Below, in pieces: positions 44,193 through 52,760 of a DNA stretch of 64,000 nucleotides. Every line of letters starts with the position of its first letter. The stretch's first letter is position 1. The position numbers and the translations under genes were made by a program. Under the pieces are notes generated by a model that had not been told where the DNA came from, did not search any database, and saw only the letters and a list, made by a program, of their open reading frames with translations. The DNA is from Ancylothrix sp. D3o. Lineage in GTDB: Bacteria > Cyanobacteriota > Cyanobacteriia > Cyanobacteriales > Oscillatoriaceae. Location: the NCBI RefSeq assembly GCF_025370775.1, contig NZ_JAMXEX010000016.1, positions 1-64,000 of the forward strand. The letters run 5' to 3'.

Positions 44193-45359
44193 ATGAACAG
44201 GCAAAACTTAACTTCTCCCTCCTCTATCCGTATCTTGGTTATTGAAGATGATCCAAATACTAGAGAATATGTCAAGACTTTATTACAAAACCGTTATAAC
44301 GTTGAGGCCGTCTGTGATGCAGTGGCAGCCAGAGCAGCGATAGAAAAACAACCACCGGATTTAGTGCTAAGCAATGTGATACTGTTGCCAGAGCATAAAA
44401 GCAACCCCCAAAACATCAAAGTGCCGATGATTTTGGTTTGTACAGCCCTAGAAGCGCCCATAGAAACACCAGAAGAAGCGGTGCAAGATTATTTGAGGAA
44501 GCCGTTTTCTGAGCGCGAGTTGTTCGCAAGGGTAGAGACACAGCTAAAATTAGCCCAGATGCGACAAGAAGCTGCCGAGCGTGAGATTTATTTGAGTGAG
44601 ATCCAAAAAAAATACATAAAGTTAGAAGAGCGCCTCCAAGAATGCAGAGCCCAAGTGGAAGCAGGTAATCAAGAACTCAATCAGTTTTCTTACTCCATTT
44701 CTCACGATGTTAGAACACCTCTGCGTTATATTAATACCTTTATTGATTTGCTAGAAAAACAAATAAACCCCGCTACCCTTGATCAAACCAGCCGCGAATA
44801 TCTACAAATTATTGCAGATTCGGCAAAACAAGCCGATTCTTTACTCAAAGATTTATTGCAATTTTCGCGCCTTGGGCGTGCTGAACTGCGATTTACAACA
44901 ATCGATATGGAACAATTAGTTCAGGAGGTGTTAAGCGCTTTTCAATTGGACATTCAGGATAGAACTATTAATTGGCAGATCGAACCTTTACCAGAAGTAG
45001 AAGGCGATCCAGCGATGTTGCGAGTTGTGCTGCACAACCTAATTTCTAATGCAGTCAAATATACTCGAACTCGCCAGCCTGCAAAAATTACCCTAGGCAG
45101 TATCAAGCAGGCTCAACAAATTATTTTTTATATAAAGGATAATGGAGTAGGATTTGATATGCAGTATGTCGATAAATTGTTTGGCATTTTTAGCCGCCTG
45201 CACCTTCAAGAACAGTTTGAAGGCGCGGGGGTGGGGCTGGCAAATGTCCGCCGCATTGTTCACCGGCACGGAGGTAAAACTTGGGCTGAGGGAAAGCTAG
45301 ATGTGGGAGCAACTTTTTATTTTTCGCTGCCAATAAATCAAGCGAAAGGAGATCAATAA
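44193..45359 (+). CDS. Hybrid histidine kinase with a degenerate N-terminal receiver
   Basis: A 388-residue protein: receiver-like domain (residues 1-125), short coiled coil, HisKA and HATPase. In the receiver the acidic pair is present (VIEDD) and the Lys (LRKPFS), but the phosphoacceptor position reads DLVLSNV, so Asp is replaced by Asn61: a pseudo-receiver. The kinase core is intact with His171 (SISHDVRTPL), N box HNLISNAVKYT, G1 DNGVGF and G2 GAGVGLANVRRIVHRHGG. It resembles the kinase output of cyanobacterial phytochrome-like proteins. The next gene starts 3 bp after its stop, so the two are co-translated. Confidence 0.85.
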   Translation: MNRQNLTSPSSIRILVIEDDPNTREYVKTLLQNRYNVEAVCDAVAARAAIEKQPPDLVLSNVILLPEHKSNPQNIKVPMILVCTALEAPIETPEEAVQDYLRKPFSERELFARVETQLKLAQMRQEAAEREIYLSEIQKKYIKLEERLQECRAQVEAGNQELNQFSYSISHDVRTPLRYINTFIDLLEKQINPATLDQTSREYLQIIADSAKQADSLLKDLLQFSRLGRAELRFTTIDMEQLVQEVLSAFQLDIQDRTINWQIEPLPEVEGDPAMLRVVLHNLISNAVKYTRTRQPAKITLGSIKQAQQIIFYIKDNGVGFDMQYVDKLFGIFSRLHLQEQFEGAGVGLANVRRIVHRHGGKTWAEGKLDVGATFYFSLPINQAKGDQ

Positions 45360-45362
45360 CAG

Positions 45363-47351
45363 ATGAATGCAGTACGGCTTCTCGTATTAGAAGATAGTGG
45401 ACTAGATGCTGCGGTTATCCAGGCCACTCTCCGCGAAGGAGGAATAACATTTGAATGGCTGAAAGTTCAAACCCGCCAAGATTTTTTGGCAGCCTTGGAA
45501 AACCAGACATTTGATGTGATTTTGTCCGATTATTCCTTGCCTGGTTTTGATGGAATTTCTGCTTTAAAAATTGCTCATAATATTTGCCCAGAAGTCCCGT
45601 TTATTTTTGTGTCGGGGACTTTGGGTGAGGAATTGGCTATTGAAACTTTAAAAAGCGGGGCGACAGATTATGTATTAAAGCATCGTTTAGAGCGATTAGT
45701 GCCCTCGGTACAGAGAGCTTTACAAGAAGTTAAAGAACGCCGGTCTCGCGCCGCTGCTGAAGCAGCTTTAAAAGAAACTGAAGAGCAATTTCGTCAACTG
45801 GCTAATGCCATGCCGCAAATTGTATGGGTTGCTTTGCCAAATGGGGAACCAGAATATCTAAATCAGCAGTGGGTAGAATATACAGGTTTTTCTTTAGAAG
45901 AAACTCGCCACAAAGGCTTTCTTTTAAAGGTGACTCATCCTGATGATTTTGAGCAAACTAATTTTTTGTGGGAAGAGTGTTTAAAAAGTGGCGATTTTTA
46001 TCAAACAGAGTTTCGTTTGAAGCGGGTAAGCGATGGGGAATATCGGTGGTTTTTGTGCCGGGCGGTGCCGGTGAAAAATAAACAAGGCGAGATTATTCAT
46101 TGGTATGGAACTTTAACGGATATTGATAAGCAAAAACAAGTTGAAGAAACGCTCCGCCGGCGCACCGAGGAATTAGATCGCGCCAACCGTATTAAAGATG
46201 AATTTTTGGCCGTGCTTTCTCACGAATTGCGGACTCCTTTGGGCCCGATTTTGGGATGGGCACAGTTATTGAGAATGAAAAAGCCCGATGAACAAACTTT
46301 AATCCGGGGTTTAGAAACTATTGAACGCAATGCGAATATACAAACTCAATTAATAGAAGATTTGCTGGATGTTTCGCGGATTTTACGAGGAAAAATTAGT
46401 TTAAATGTGCGCTTGTTAGATTTGAGATTAATTATAACTGCGGCTCTGGAAACTGTGCAATTAGCAGCAGAGGCGAAGTCAATAGAAATTGAAACTCAAA
46501 TGCCGGAAAATGTCGGTCAAGTTCGCGGGGATGCAGGCCGGTTACAGCAAGTGATGTGGAATTTGCTTTCTAATGCCGTTAAATTTACACCTTCTGGGGG
46601 CCGAGTACAAATATTTTTGCAAGAAGTTGAGGACTGGGTGGAAGTTAAAATTAAAGATACCGGCAAAGGAATTGAACCGGCCTTTTTTCCCTATATGTTT
46701 GACTATTTCCGTCAAGCAGATAGCTCGACTACTCGAAAATTTGGCGGGTTGGGCGTGGGTTTGGGAATTGTTCGCCATTTGGTTGAGTTACATGGGGGTG
46801 TGGTTGAAGCTGAAAGTGCAGGAGAGGGTATGGGTGCAACATTTACGGTGAAATTGCCTGTTTTTAACGAAAATAAAACCTCAAGACTAAAGCCGATTTC
46901 TCAGCAAAGATTCGGCGAAACTGCTGACAGTTGGGTACGAGAACATTTGCCACCAATTTCACCGCTGGCGGGGATAAGAGTTTTGGTGGTGGATGATGAA
47001 ACCGATACGCTGGAGTTAATTACTTGGATGCTCAAAGATGCCGGTGCTATTGCGGCTGGTGTGACTTCTGCTCAGTCGGCAATTGAGGTTTGGGAGGGTT
47101 TTCAACCAGATGTGCTTATTAGTGATATTGGAATGCCCGAAGAAGATGGTTATAGCTTAATTGCAAGGGTGAGAACAAGGATGTCGGCAGATAAAGTTAT
47201 TCCGGCAATTGCTCTGACGGCTTATGCGAGAGAGGAAGATCGACAACGTGCTTTTTCTGCGGGGTTTCAAGAGCATATTACTAAGCCGGTTGAGTCTTTG
47301 AGTTTGATTGCTGCGGTGGCTGTTTTAACTGAGGTGAAATTGTTGGAATGA
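45363..47351 (+). CDS. Multi-domain hybrid histidine kinase (receiver-PAS-kinase-receiver)
   Basis: A 662-residue protein. N-terminal receiver with Asp56 (DVILSDYSLP) and Lys (VLKHRL), then a PAS domain with PAC (around IVWVALPNGEPEYLNQQW), HisKA with His287 (LSHELRTPLGPILGW), HATPase (NLLSNAVKFTPSGG, DTGKGIEP, GGLGVGLGIVRHLVELHGG), and a C-terminal receiver with Asp588 (DVLISDIGMP) and a Lys in HITKPV. A complete phosphorelay could run within it. It follows the previous kinase by 3 bp with AAGGAG at the junction. The partner of the degenerate receiver upstream may be this protein. No output regulator gene lies next to the pair. Confidence 0.9.
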   Translation: MNAVRLLVLEDSGLDAAVIQATLREGGITFEWLKVQTRQDFLAALENQTFDVILSDYSLPGFDGISALKIAHNICPEVPFIFVSGTLGEELAIETLKSGATDYVLKHRLERLVPSVQRALQEVKERRSRAAAEAALKETEEQFRQLANAMPQIVWVALPNGEPEYLNQQWVEYTGFSLEETRHKGFLLKVTHPDDFEQTNFLWEECLKSGDFYQTEFRLKRVSDGEYRWFLCRAVPVKNKQGEIIHWYGTLTDIDKQKQVEETLRRRTEELDRANRIKDEFLAVLSHELRTPLGPILGWAQLLRMKKPDEQTLIRGLETIERNANIQTQLIEDLLDVSRILRGKISLNVRLLDLRLIITAALETVQLAAEAKSIEIETQMPENVGQVRGDAGRLQQVMWNLLSNAVKFTPSGGRVQIFLQEVEDWVEVKIKDTGKGIEPAFFPYMFDYFRQADSSTTRKFGGLGVGLGIVRHLVELHGGVVEAESAGEGMGATFTVKLPVFNENKTSRLKPISQQRFGETADSWVREHLPPISPLAGIRVLVVDDETDTLELITWMLKDAGAIAAGVTSAQSAIEVWEGFQPDVLISDIGMPEEDGYSLIARVRTRMSADKVIPAIALTAYAREEDRQRAFSAGFQEHITKPVESLSLIAAVAVLTEVKLLE

Positions 47352-47394
47352 TGCGCGGCTTCTTGAGGTTCTTTTGCTGCCGGTGCAGATTCAA

Positions 47395-48630
47395 TTAAAG
47401 CAATTTATCCAAATTGAAAATTAACCCAAACAAAGCACCGGCCATCACAATTAATGCTGCATTTACTTTAAATCTGATCACGGCTATTGCCGCCGCTACT
47501 GCTATTAAAAGCGCCCCATAATCTGTCACCACCGCCAATCCCAATTTCAATACTACTACTGCCATCAAGGCGACACTCGCCACATTTACTGCATCCAAAA
47601 AGGCTGACATCCATTTAGAAGAACGCAAACGCTCAATCAAAGGATTAGACAATGCTACAAATACAAACGAAGGTAAAAATATCCCCACCGTCGCCACGAC
47701 AGCACCGGCCCACCCTGAAATCATATAACCGATAAAGGTGGCTGTTGATAACACCGGCCCCGGTGTAAATTGTCCGATGGCTATGGCATCTAATAATTGC
47801 TGTTGGGTTAACCATCCTTTTGCTACTAATTCTCCCTCTAAAAACGCCACCAATACATACCCACCCCCAAACAAAACACTTCCAACTTTGAGAAAAACTA
47901 AACCCAACTGCCATAATGAGGGGGAAGCACCGGCACTCAGAGAAATTTTTTCTCCCAGGGGAGAGATTTTTGCTAAAGTCACAACAAAGGCAGAAAAATT
48001 GCTGGCAATTGGTGGCAAATTTGGGAAAGAAAATAAACTCAACACCGGCCAAGGAATAAAAGCTTTTAAAGTTTTACCACCGGCACCATTTCCCATTAAC
48101 CACAGCATCCCCAACACGCCACCCAACAACAAGGCTAAAACTTCATTCACTCCTGCTAATACCGTCACCGCTACCGCCACCGCTACCAACAATAATTTGC
48201 GATTTTTGACGGCGGTTTTTCCTAATTTCCAAACTGCTGCTAATATAATTGCCAAAACTGCGGGTTTGATTCCATACAACGCCGGCGCTACTTGGGGTAA
48301 CTGGCCATATTGGGTATAAAACCAAGCAAAAATTCCTGTTATGGCTATGGCGGGGGTAATAAAACTTATGCCGGCTATTATTAAGCCTAGAGGGCCGGCG
48401 TAAGTGTATCCTACATGAATTGCCATTTCTGTTGAATTCGGGCCGGGTATTAGGTTGGTTGCGCCCAATAAGTCTAAAAATTTTTGTTGTGTTAACCAGT
48501 TGCGGCGGGTGACTATTTCTTCCTGCATCATGGCTATATGGGCTGCTGGGCCTCCAAATCCTATGATTCCGAGTTTAAAAAATACTTTGGCTAGTTCTTT
48601 GAGCCGGTGGAGTATTGTGGAGGAAGTCAT
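47395..48630 (-). CDS. chrA: Chromate transporter ChrA
   Basis: A 411-residue membrane protein with two homologous CHR domains in tandem. Each begins with a conserved pattern: LAKVFFKLGIIGFGGPAAH near the N-terminus and LGLVFLKVGSVLFGGGYVLV near residue 237, followed by FTPGPVLSTATFIGY. ChrA exports chromate by proton antiport; anion substrates such as sulphate are also debated. About ten to twelve helices are predicted. It lies on the opposite strand to the kinase pair, and its stop is 43 bp from theirs. Confidence 0.9.
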   Translation of the reverse strand: MTSSTILHRLKELAKVFFKLGIIGFGGPAAHIAMMQEEIVTRRNWLTQQKFLDLLGATNLIPGPNSTEMAIHVGYTYAGPLGLIIAGISFITPAIAITGIFAWFYTQYGQLPQVAPALYGIKPAVLAIILAAVWKLGKTAVKNRKLLLVAVAVAVTVLAGVNEVLALLLGGVLGMLWLMGNGAGGKTLKAFIPWPVLSLFSFPNLPPIASNFSAFVVTLAKISPLGEKISLSAGASPSLWQLGLVFLKVGSVLFGGGYVLVAFLEGELVAKGWLTQQQLLDAIAIGQFTPGPVLSTATFIGYMISGWAGAVVATVGIFLPSFVFVALSNPLIERLRSSKWMSAFLDAVNVASVALMAVVVLKLGLAVVTDYGALLIAVAAAIAVIRFKVNAALIVMAGALFGLIFNLDKLL

Positions 48631-48803
48631 TTTTGTAAGGGGTTGATAACGGTTTTTTTTACTGTAGAGGCAATTGCCCTGGTTTCCCCCAATTTAGCGG
48701 ATAAGTTGATGATTTTTTGGTGGCGATGCCCCGTTTTACTGTGGGGATGCCTCGCCAATTATCCAAGAGGGTCGTTACGGGTTACAAATAAGGTGGTATA
48801 GAA

Positions 48804-49448
48804 TCACTTTATCGGTTTGTCTTTTTGTCCTCTATATTGGCGCCGGTAGAGTAATTCGAGTTGTCCTCCATATTCAATTATCAGGGCTCGCTGACGTTGG
48901 TATAAGGCGCGAAAAGTGTTAGCAAATAAGAGGGTAAAAATTGCCACTACTAAACCGCTGGCGGTCGAGACTAAGGCTTCACTGATGCCGGCGGTGACAT
49001 TGCCGGTGTTACTTCCGCCTATGTCGCCAAGTCGCAATGAGGCAAAGGTTTGAATTAAGCCTAAGACTGTGCCTAATAACCCCAGCAAAGGTGAAATGCT
49101 GATTGTAGTGTCAAAAATGGTGTTAAACCGACGCAGCAGTGGTAATTCTGCTTGGGCGGCGCTTTCTAGGCAGAGGCGAAATTCATCTACGGAAGGCCGG
49201 TCTAAACTCAACGCGGCGAGAAAGATCCGCGACATGGGTAAATCGAGATTTTCCTGTAACTGTTTGCGGGCGGCGTCTGGGTTGCGGCGATAAACTGCCA
49301 AAACGTCTCGCACGAGTTTGTCTTGCCTGGTGAGTAGGCGAAACCAAAAATAGATGCGTTCTAAGATCAGTGCTAGTGAGAGCACAGAAAATCCTAGCAA
49401 CGGCCACATGACAACGCCGCCGGCAGCGAACAAATTGTTAACAGCCAT
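48804..49448 (-). CDS. MotA/TolQ/ExbB family proton-channel protein
   Basis: A 214-residue membrane protein of the ExbB/TolQ family. First helix WPLLGFSVLSLALILERIYF, then a cytoplasmic loop, and the conserved pore region TTISISPLLGLLGTVLGLIQTFASL followed by the last helix SGLVVAIFTLLFANTF. It should form a proton-driven motor with an ExbD/TolR partner, but none is adjacent: the neighbours are chrA and DUF2993. The partner could lie elsewhere in the genome. A likely role is energising outer-membrane transport or trans-envelope contacts. Confidence 0.85.
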   Translation of the reverse strand: MAVNNLFAAGGVVMWPLLGFSVLSLALILERIYFWFRLLTRQDKLVRDVLAVYRRNPDAARKQLQENLDLPMSRIFLAALSLDRPSVDEFRLCLESAAQAELPLLRRFNTIFDTTISISPLLGLLGTVLGLIQTFASLRLGDIGGSNTGNVTAGISEALVSTASGLVVAIFTLLFANTFRALYQRQRALIIEYGGQLELLYRRQYRGQKDKPIK

Positions 49449-49525
49449 TGAATTTTTCCTTAATATTCCAGACTTTAGATTTTAAATGCTTATGGCTGTT
49501 AGTTGAATGCTGGCTGCCGAATGCT

Positions 49526-49594
49526 AAAAACCCGGTTGCTCAGAAAAATATTGTCCTTGACGGCAGTTTTTTCTTGCCAAAAAACCGGGTTTTT
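49526..49594 (-). terminator. AAAAACCCGG/CCGGGTTTTT long-loop hairpin
   Basis: A perfect 10-bp stem (49526-49535 with 49585-49594) with an unusually long, 49-base loop, located just downstream of the DUF2993 stop. It belongs to the AAACCCGG family. On the minus strand it would end the DUF2993 transcript. Confidence 0.5.
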
Positions 49595-49615
49595 GCTCTT
49601 GCATCTAAAATCACA

Positions 49616-50410
49616 TTAGGGTGTACGGGGGAAGCGTTCAATTTGTGCGTAACCGCTGAAGAGCAGCTTGTCGCCTTGGGTTTCGAGCCGGTTTAGTCTC
49701 AACATTACTCCATCAAGGTCGAAGCGGTCGAGATCAACCATGTTATCTAAAATTTCGCAGAGAGCTTTTGATAAAGCCTCCGAAACTTCTTTCAAGGTGT
49801 CGGGGATCTCTTGAAGATGAATTTGAGGATCTTTAAATACAATTCGCCTGCGACGTTCAATGGCTAGGGTTACGGTTAAACTGAGCGGTACGATTCCATG
49901 ATTGGCTAATTCTGCTTTGGCGTATATTTGCACTTGGTTTTGTGGTAATAACCGTACCTCTACTTCGGTAAAGGAGACTGGCTGGCCGTCGCTGATTGCC
50001 TCTAGGGCGGGAGATTCGAGGTTAAGCAGGCGTTTTGTCACCAGTTCGGCTTGGAAGGCTTGGTTAATACCAGCTTCGGTGAGGGTGACTTCGGCGACGG
50101 CTTGGGTCGGTTGTTTGAGGCGTATGTGCCCGCTTAAAATTGAGCCAAAGTCAAGGGCGACTGCATCGGTTTCAAAGGACATTTCCTCAACGGGAAACTG
50201 TCTGCGAATGACTAAACGGCGGCCGGTCATCTTAAAGCTGTCAATACTGCCCTGCAACAATTTGCTGGAAGGTTGGCAACGTACAAAGACCTCCACCGCT
50301 TCGCTTTGCGAAAATAGGTGGCGTATGGATTGGCTGGCGACGGTGTTGAGCATTTGCTCTCCCCAGTCAGTGCCAGTAGGAGTTGTTTTGCCGATGAGAT
50401 TCCCAAACAT
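49616..50410 (-). CDS. DUF2993 domain protein
   Basis: A protein of about 264 residues of the DUF2993 family (distantly related to LmeA and to lipid-binding tube-like domains). Recognisable parts are EVFVRCQPSSKLLQGSIDSF, the DAVALDFGSILSGHIRLKQP segment, TEAGINQAFQAELVTKRLL and PLSLTVTLAIERRRRIVFKD. Relatives bind phosphatidylinositol or other lipids in mycobacteria; the cyanobacterial role is unknown. The start is set at ATG 50410 (MFGNLIGKTT); the frame is open to 50470, whose extra residues do not look conserved. No signal peptide is visible at either start. Confidence 0.7.
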   Translation of the reverse strand: MFGNLIGKTTPTGTDWGEQMLNTVASQSIRHLFSQSEAVEVFVRCQPSSKLLQGSIDSFKMTGRRLVIRRQFPVEEMSFETDAVALDFGSILSGHIRLKQPTQAVAEVTLTEAGINQAFQAELVTKRLLNLESPALEAISDGQPVSFTEVEVRLLPQNQVQIYAKAELANHGIVPLSLTVTLAIERRRRIVFKDPQIHLQEIPDTLKEVSEALSKALCEILDNMVDLDRFDLDGVMLRLNRLETQGDKLLFSGYAQIERFPRTP

Positions 50411-50712
50411 TCGGTTTCTCGTTTCCAGAAGGTCTTGATCATTTGTAACAAAATATGAAGTTTCCAGCAAATGCCTCTGCTTTAGGAGAAAGGCTAAGAA
50501 ACCAGGTTTCCCGTGAAAATGCTTTGATTTTCAATGAGATATCTATAAAGATACCTCTTTTGACTTTGACTGCATCAGTTTTGAGCGGAAAATTCAGGGG
50601 TCAAGAGTGATTAGTTAAACTTCATTTACTAATAGTAATTAATGATTGGTTCTTCCTTGACAAACCCGAATAAATGTAGTAAGGCTTGCCTTTAACCATT
50701 GACCCCTGACAA

Positions 50713-52653
50713 TTAAGCCTCGTTGTTTAAGCGTTTTTTCCAATAGGCTAAACCTGGGTGTTCGGGGTAAGAATTTTCCCACATTTGCAGCCAAGTTTTC
50801 GCTGTTTGGGGGCTTTTTTTGGCCATAGCAATTTCTACTTGAACATTGCATAAGGCCGCAAATTCACTTGCATGGAATTTTTGACGGCTAAGTAAGGGGG
50901 TAATTAATTTTTCGGCTGCTTCTATTTCTCCCTCCTCGATATAATTTCCGGCAATTGCTGTGCAGGCAAAAACATAATCGGGATGTTTTTCGTAGATTTC
51001 TTGGATTAAATTTTTGGCTTCTTGTTTGCGTCCTTGTTGTTCCCAAGCACGGGCAAGGTTATTGAGTAAAGATGGGTTTTCTGGTTCAATTTCGAGGCAT
51101 TTTTTTAGCAATTTTTCTGCTTCTAATGGCTGCCGTTGTTTCAATGCTTGGTTTGCCTTTCCTAACATATTTAAGACTTTTGGAGAGTATGTGACAGTTG
51201 GCTCGTCTGTGATTTCAAACCCAACTAAAATAATTTCTGTCCATTCTCCTTTCAGCCACATTTCGACTTTATGAGTGTCTAAAAACCCTGTCTTCTTAAG
51301 AACCATAGCGGCTTCATGCCGTTTTTCATCTGGCCCTCTTTGGCCAAAAGCAAAGGTTTTTAAGGCTTCTAACATTTCTGGAGTTCTTGCCATTTTTGCC
51401 AACTGTAGAGCAAATTCTCGTGCTGATGGATCGCCACGATCTAATAAAATTGGGATCAGTTTTTCTATTTCTGGATGTTGTTTTAAATATTCCTGGGTTG
51501 TTTTTTGGGCTGCTTCTTCGTCTTGACCTTTAAATCCTTCATTGACTGCTTTAACTAAATCGTCAATTGTTGATTGTGAAATCCAATTTGCCAGAGGGAA
51601 TGGCCAAGGGGAATGACGCTGGCTCACCGGCTGGTTTAAGTCGTTGAGGTTAACGCGGGTAAGGTAAAAATTCGGGTCAATTTCTAAGGCTTTTTGCCAG
51701 ATTTTCCGAGCCTGGTCTTGATTACCTTTTCGCAATTGGGCACAACCGGCTAAATGATATAGTAAAGGAGCGCTAATTTGTCCTTCTAATAAACCGGCTT
51801 TTTCGGCGTTGCTATAGGCTTCTAATACGCTGTCGTCATCGCCTAAAAAGCTAAAGGCTTCGGCTTTTTTTACCCAAATATCAATTATTTCTGATTCAAC
51901 AGCTTTAAGTTTTTCTGCTTCTTGTTTAGCTTGTTCGATGTTGCCGCTTAAGATTAAATAACGGCTAATATTAGACAAAGCATGATAATTTTGAGGATTG
52001 ATTTGCAAAACTTTTTGGCAGCTTTCAATGGCTTTTTGGAGGTTTCCTTCCATCCAGTAAGTCTGGCTAATATTATTGATGGCCTGAACAAAATCAGGAC
52101 ACATTTCTAAGATTTTTTGCTCTATTTCCCGTGCTTCTAAATATTTGTTTAATTCTAAGAAACCATGTGCTTTTTCGTGGAGAGTTGCTATTTCTATGGC
52201 ATCGGGGCCGGTTAATCCTAAGTCTGTAATAATTTCTGTAGTTTTAGTCTCCAGTTCTCTGATAGTTTCTCGCACCTCTTCGGCTTTTTTATGTTGCGGC
52301 CAAGTTTCAACAAAGCGGCGAAATGTTTGCAAGGCTAACATCGGTCGTACATTGGTCATATAAGCGCCGGCTAACCCTAATGTTGCATCAGCATTATTGG
52401 GTTGAATTTCTATTAGGCGTTCGCAGGCATATTGATAATGCAGCATATCGCCTATTTCATAATAAAGATTAATTTGACTGATATAAACATCAGGTTCTTG
52501 GGGATATTTTGTTTCGAGGTTTTGCAAAATTTCAATAGCTTGATCCCAGTTTTGCCGGCGCATTTGAGCATGAGCTTTTGTTAATTCTGCGATAAGTTGT
52601 CCTTTACTGCTACCAAATCCTTTAGCTGAGGTGGTTGGTTTAAATTTTGCCAT
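50713..52653 (-). CDS. Tetratricopeptide-repeat protein
   Basis: A 646-residue soluble protein made mainly of TPR units. Clear copies occur near the N-terminus (WDQAIEILQNLETKYPQEPD), at EGNLQKAIESCQKVLQINPQ, at KGNQDQARKIWQKALEIDPN and near the C-terminus (EAEKLLKKCLEIEPENPSLL). The middle, about residues 345-470, is a non-TPR helical region with SARELALQLAKMA-like repeats. It is presumably a scaffold for protein complexes; partner unknown. Cytoplasmic (no signal peptide). Confidence 0.85.
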   Translation of the reverse strand: MAKFKPTTSAKGFGSSKGQLIAELTKAHAQMRRQNWDQAIEILQNLETKYPQEPDVYISQINLYYEIGDMLHYQYACERLIEIQPNNADATLGLAGAYMTNVRPMLALQTFRRFVETWPQHKKAEEVRETIRELETKTTEIITDLGLTGPDAIEIATLHEKAHGFLELNKYLEAREIEQKILEMCPDFVQAINNISQTYWMEGNLQKAIESCQKVLQINPQNYHALSNISRYLILSGNIEQAKQEAEKLKAVESEIIDIWVKKAEAFSFLGDDDSVLEAYSNAEKAGLLEGQISAPLLYHLAGCAQLRKGNQDQARKIWQKALEIDPNFYLTRVNLNDLNQPVSQRHSPWPFPLANWISQSTIDDLVKAVNEGFKGQDEEAAQKTTQEYLKQHPEIEKLIPILLDRGDPSAREFALQLAKMARTPEMLEALKTFAFGQRGPDEKRHEAAMVLKKTGFLDTHKVEMWLKGEWTEIILVGFEITDEPTVTYSPKVLNMLGKANQALKQRQPLEAEKLLKKCLEIEPENPSLLNNLARAWEQQGRKQEAKNLIQEIYEKHPDYVFACTAIAGNYIEEGEIEAAEKLITPLLSRQKFHASEFAALCNVQVEIAMAKKSPQTAKTWLQMWENSYPEHPGLAYWKKRLNNEA

Positions 52654-52760
52654 GATTTTTAGTTTCCTTGAGATTTTGTTAAAAGATAGCTACAAAAGCC
52701 CTAACCAAATTTTAGAGCTAGAAGTGCGAGTTATTAAATAAAAAAAATATTAAGAATTAT

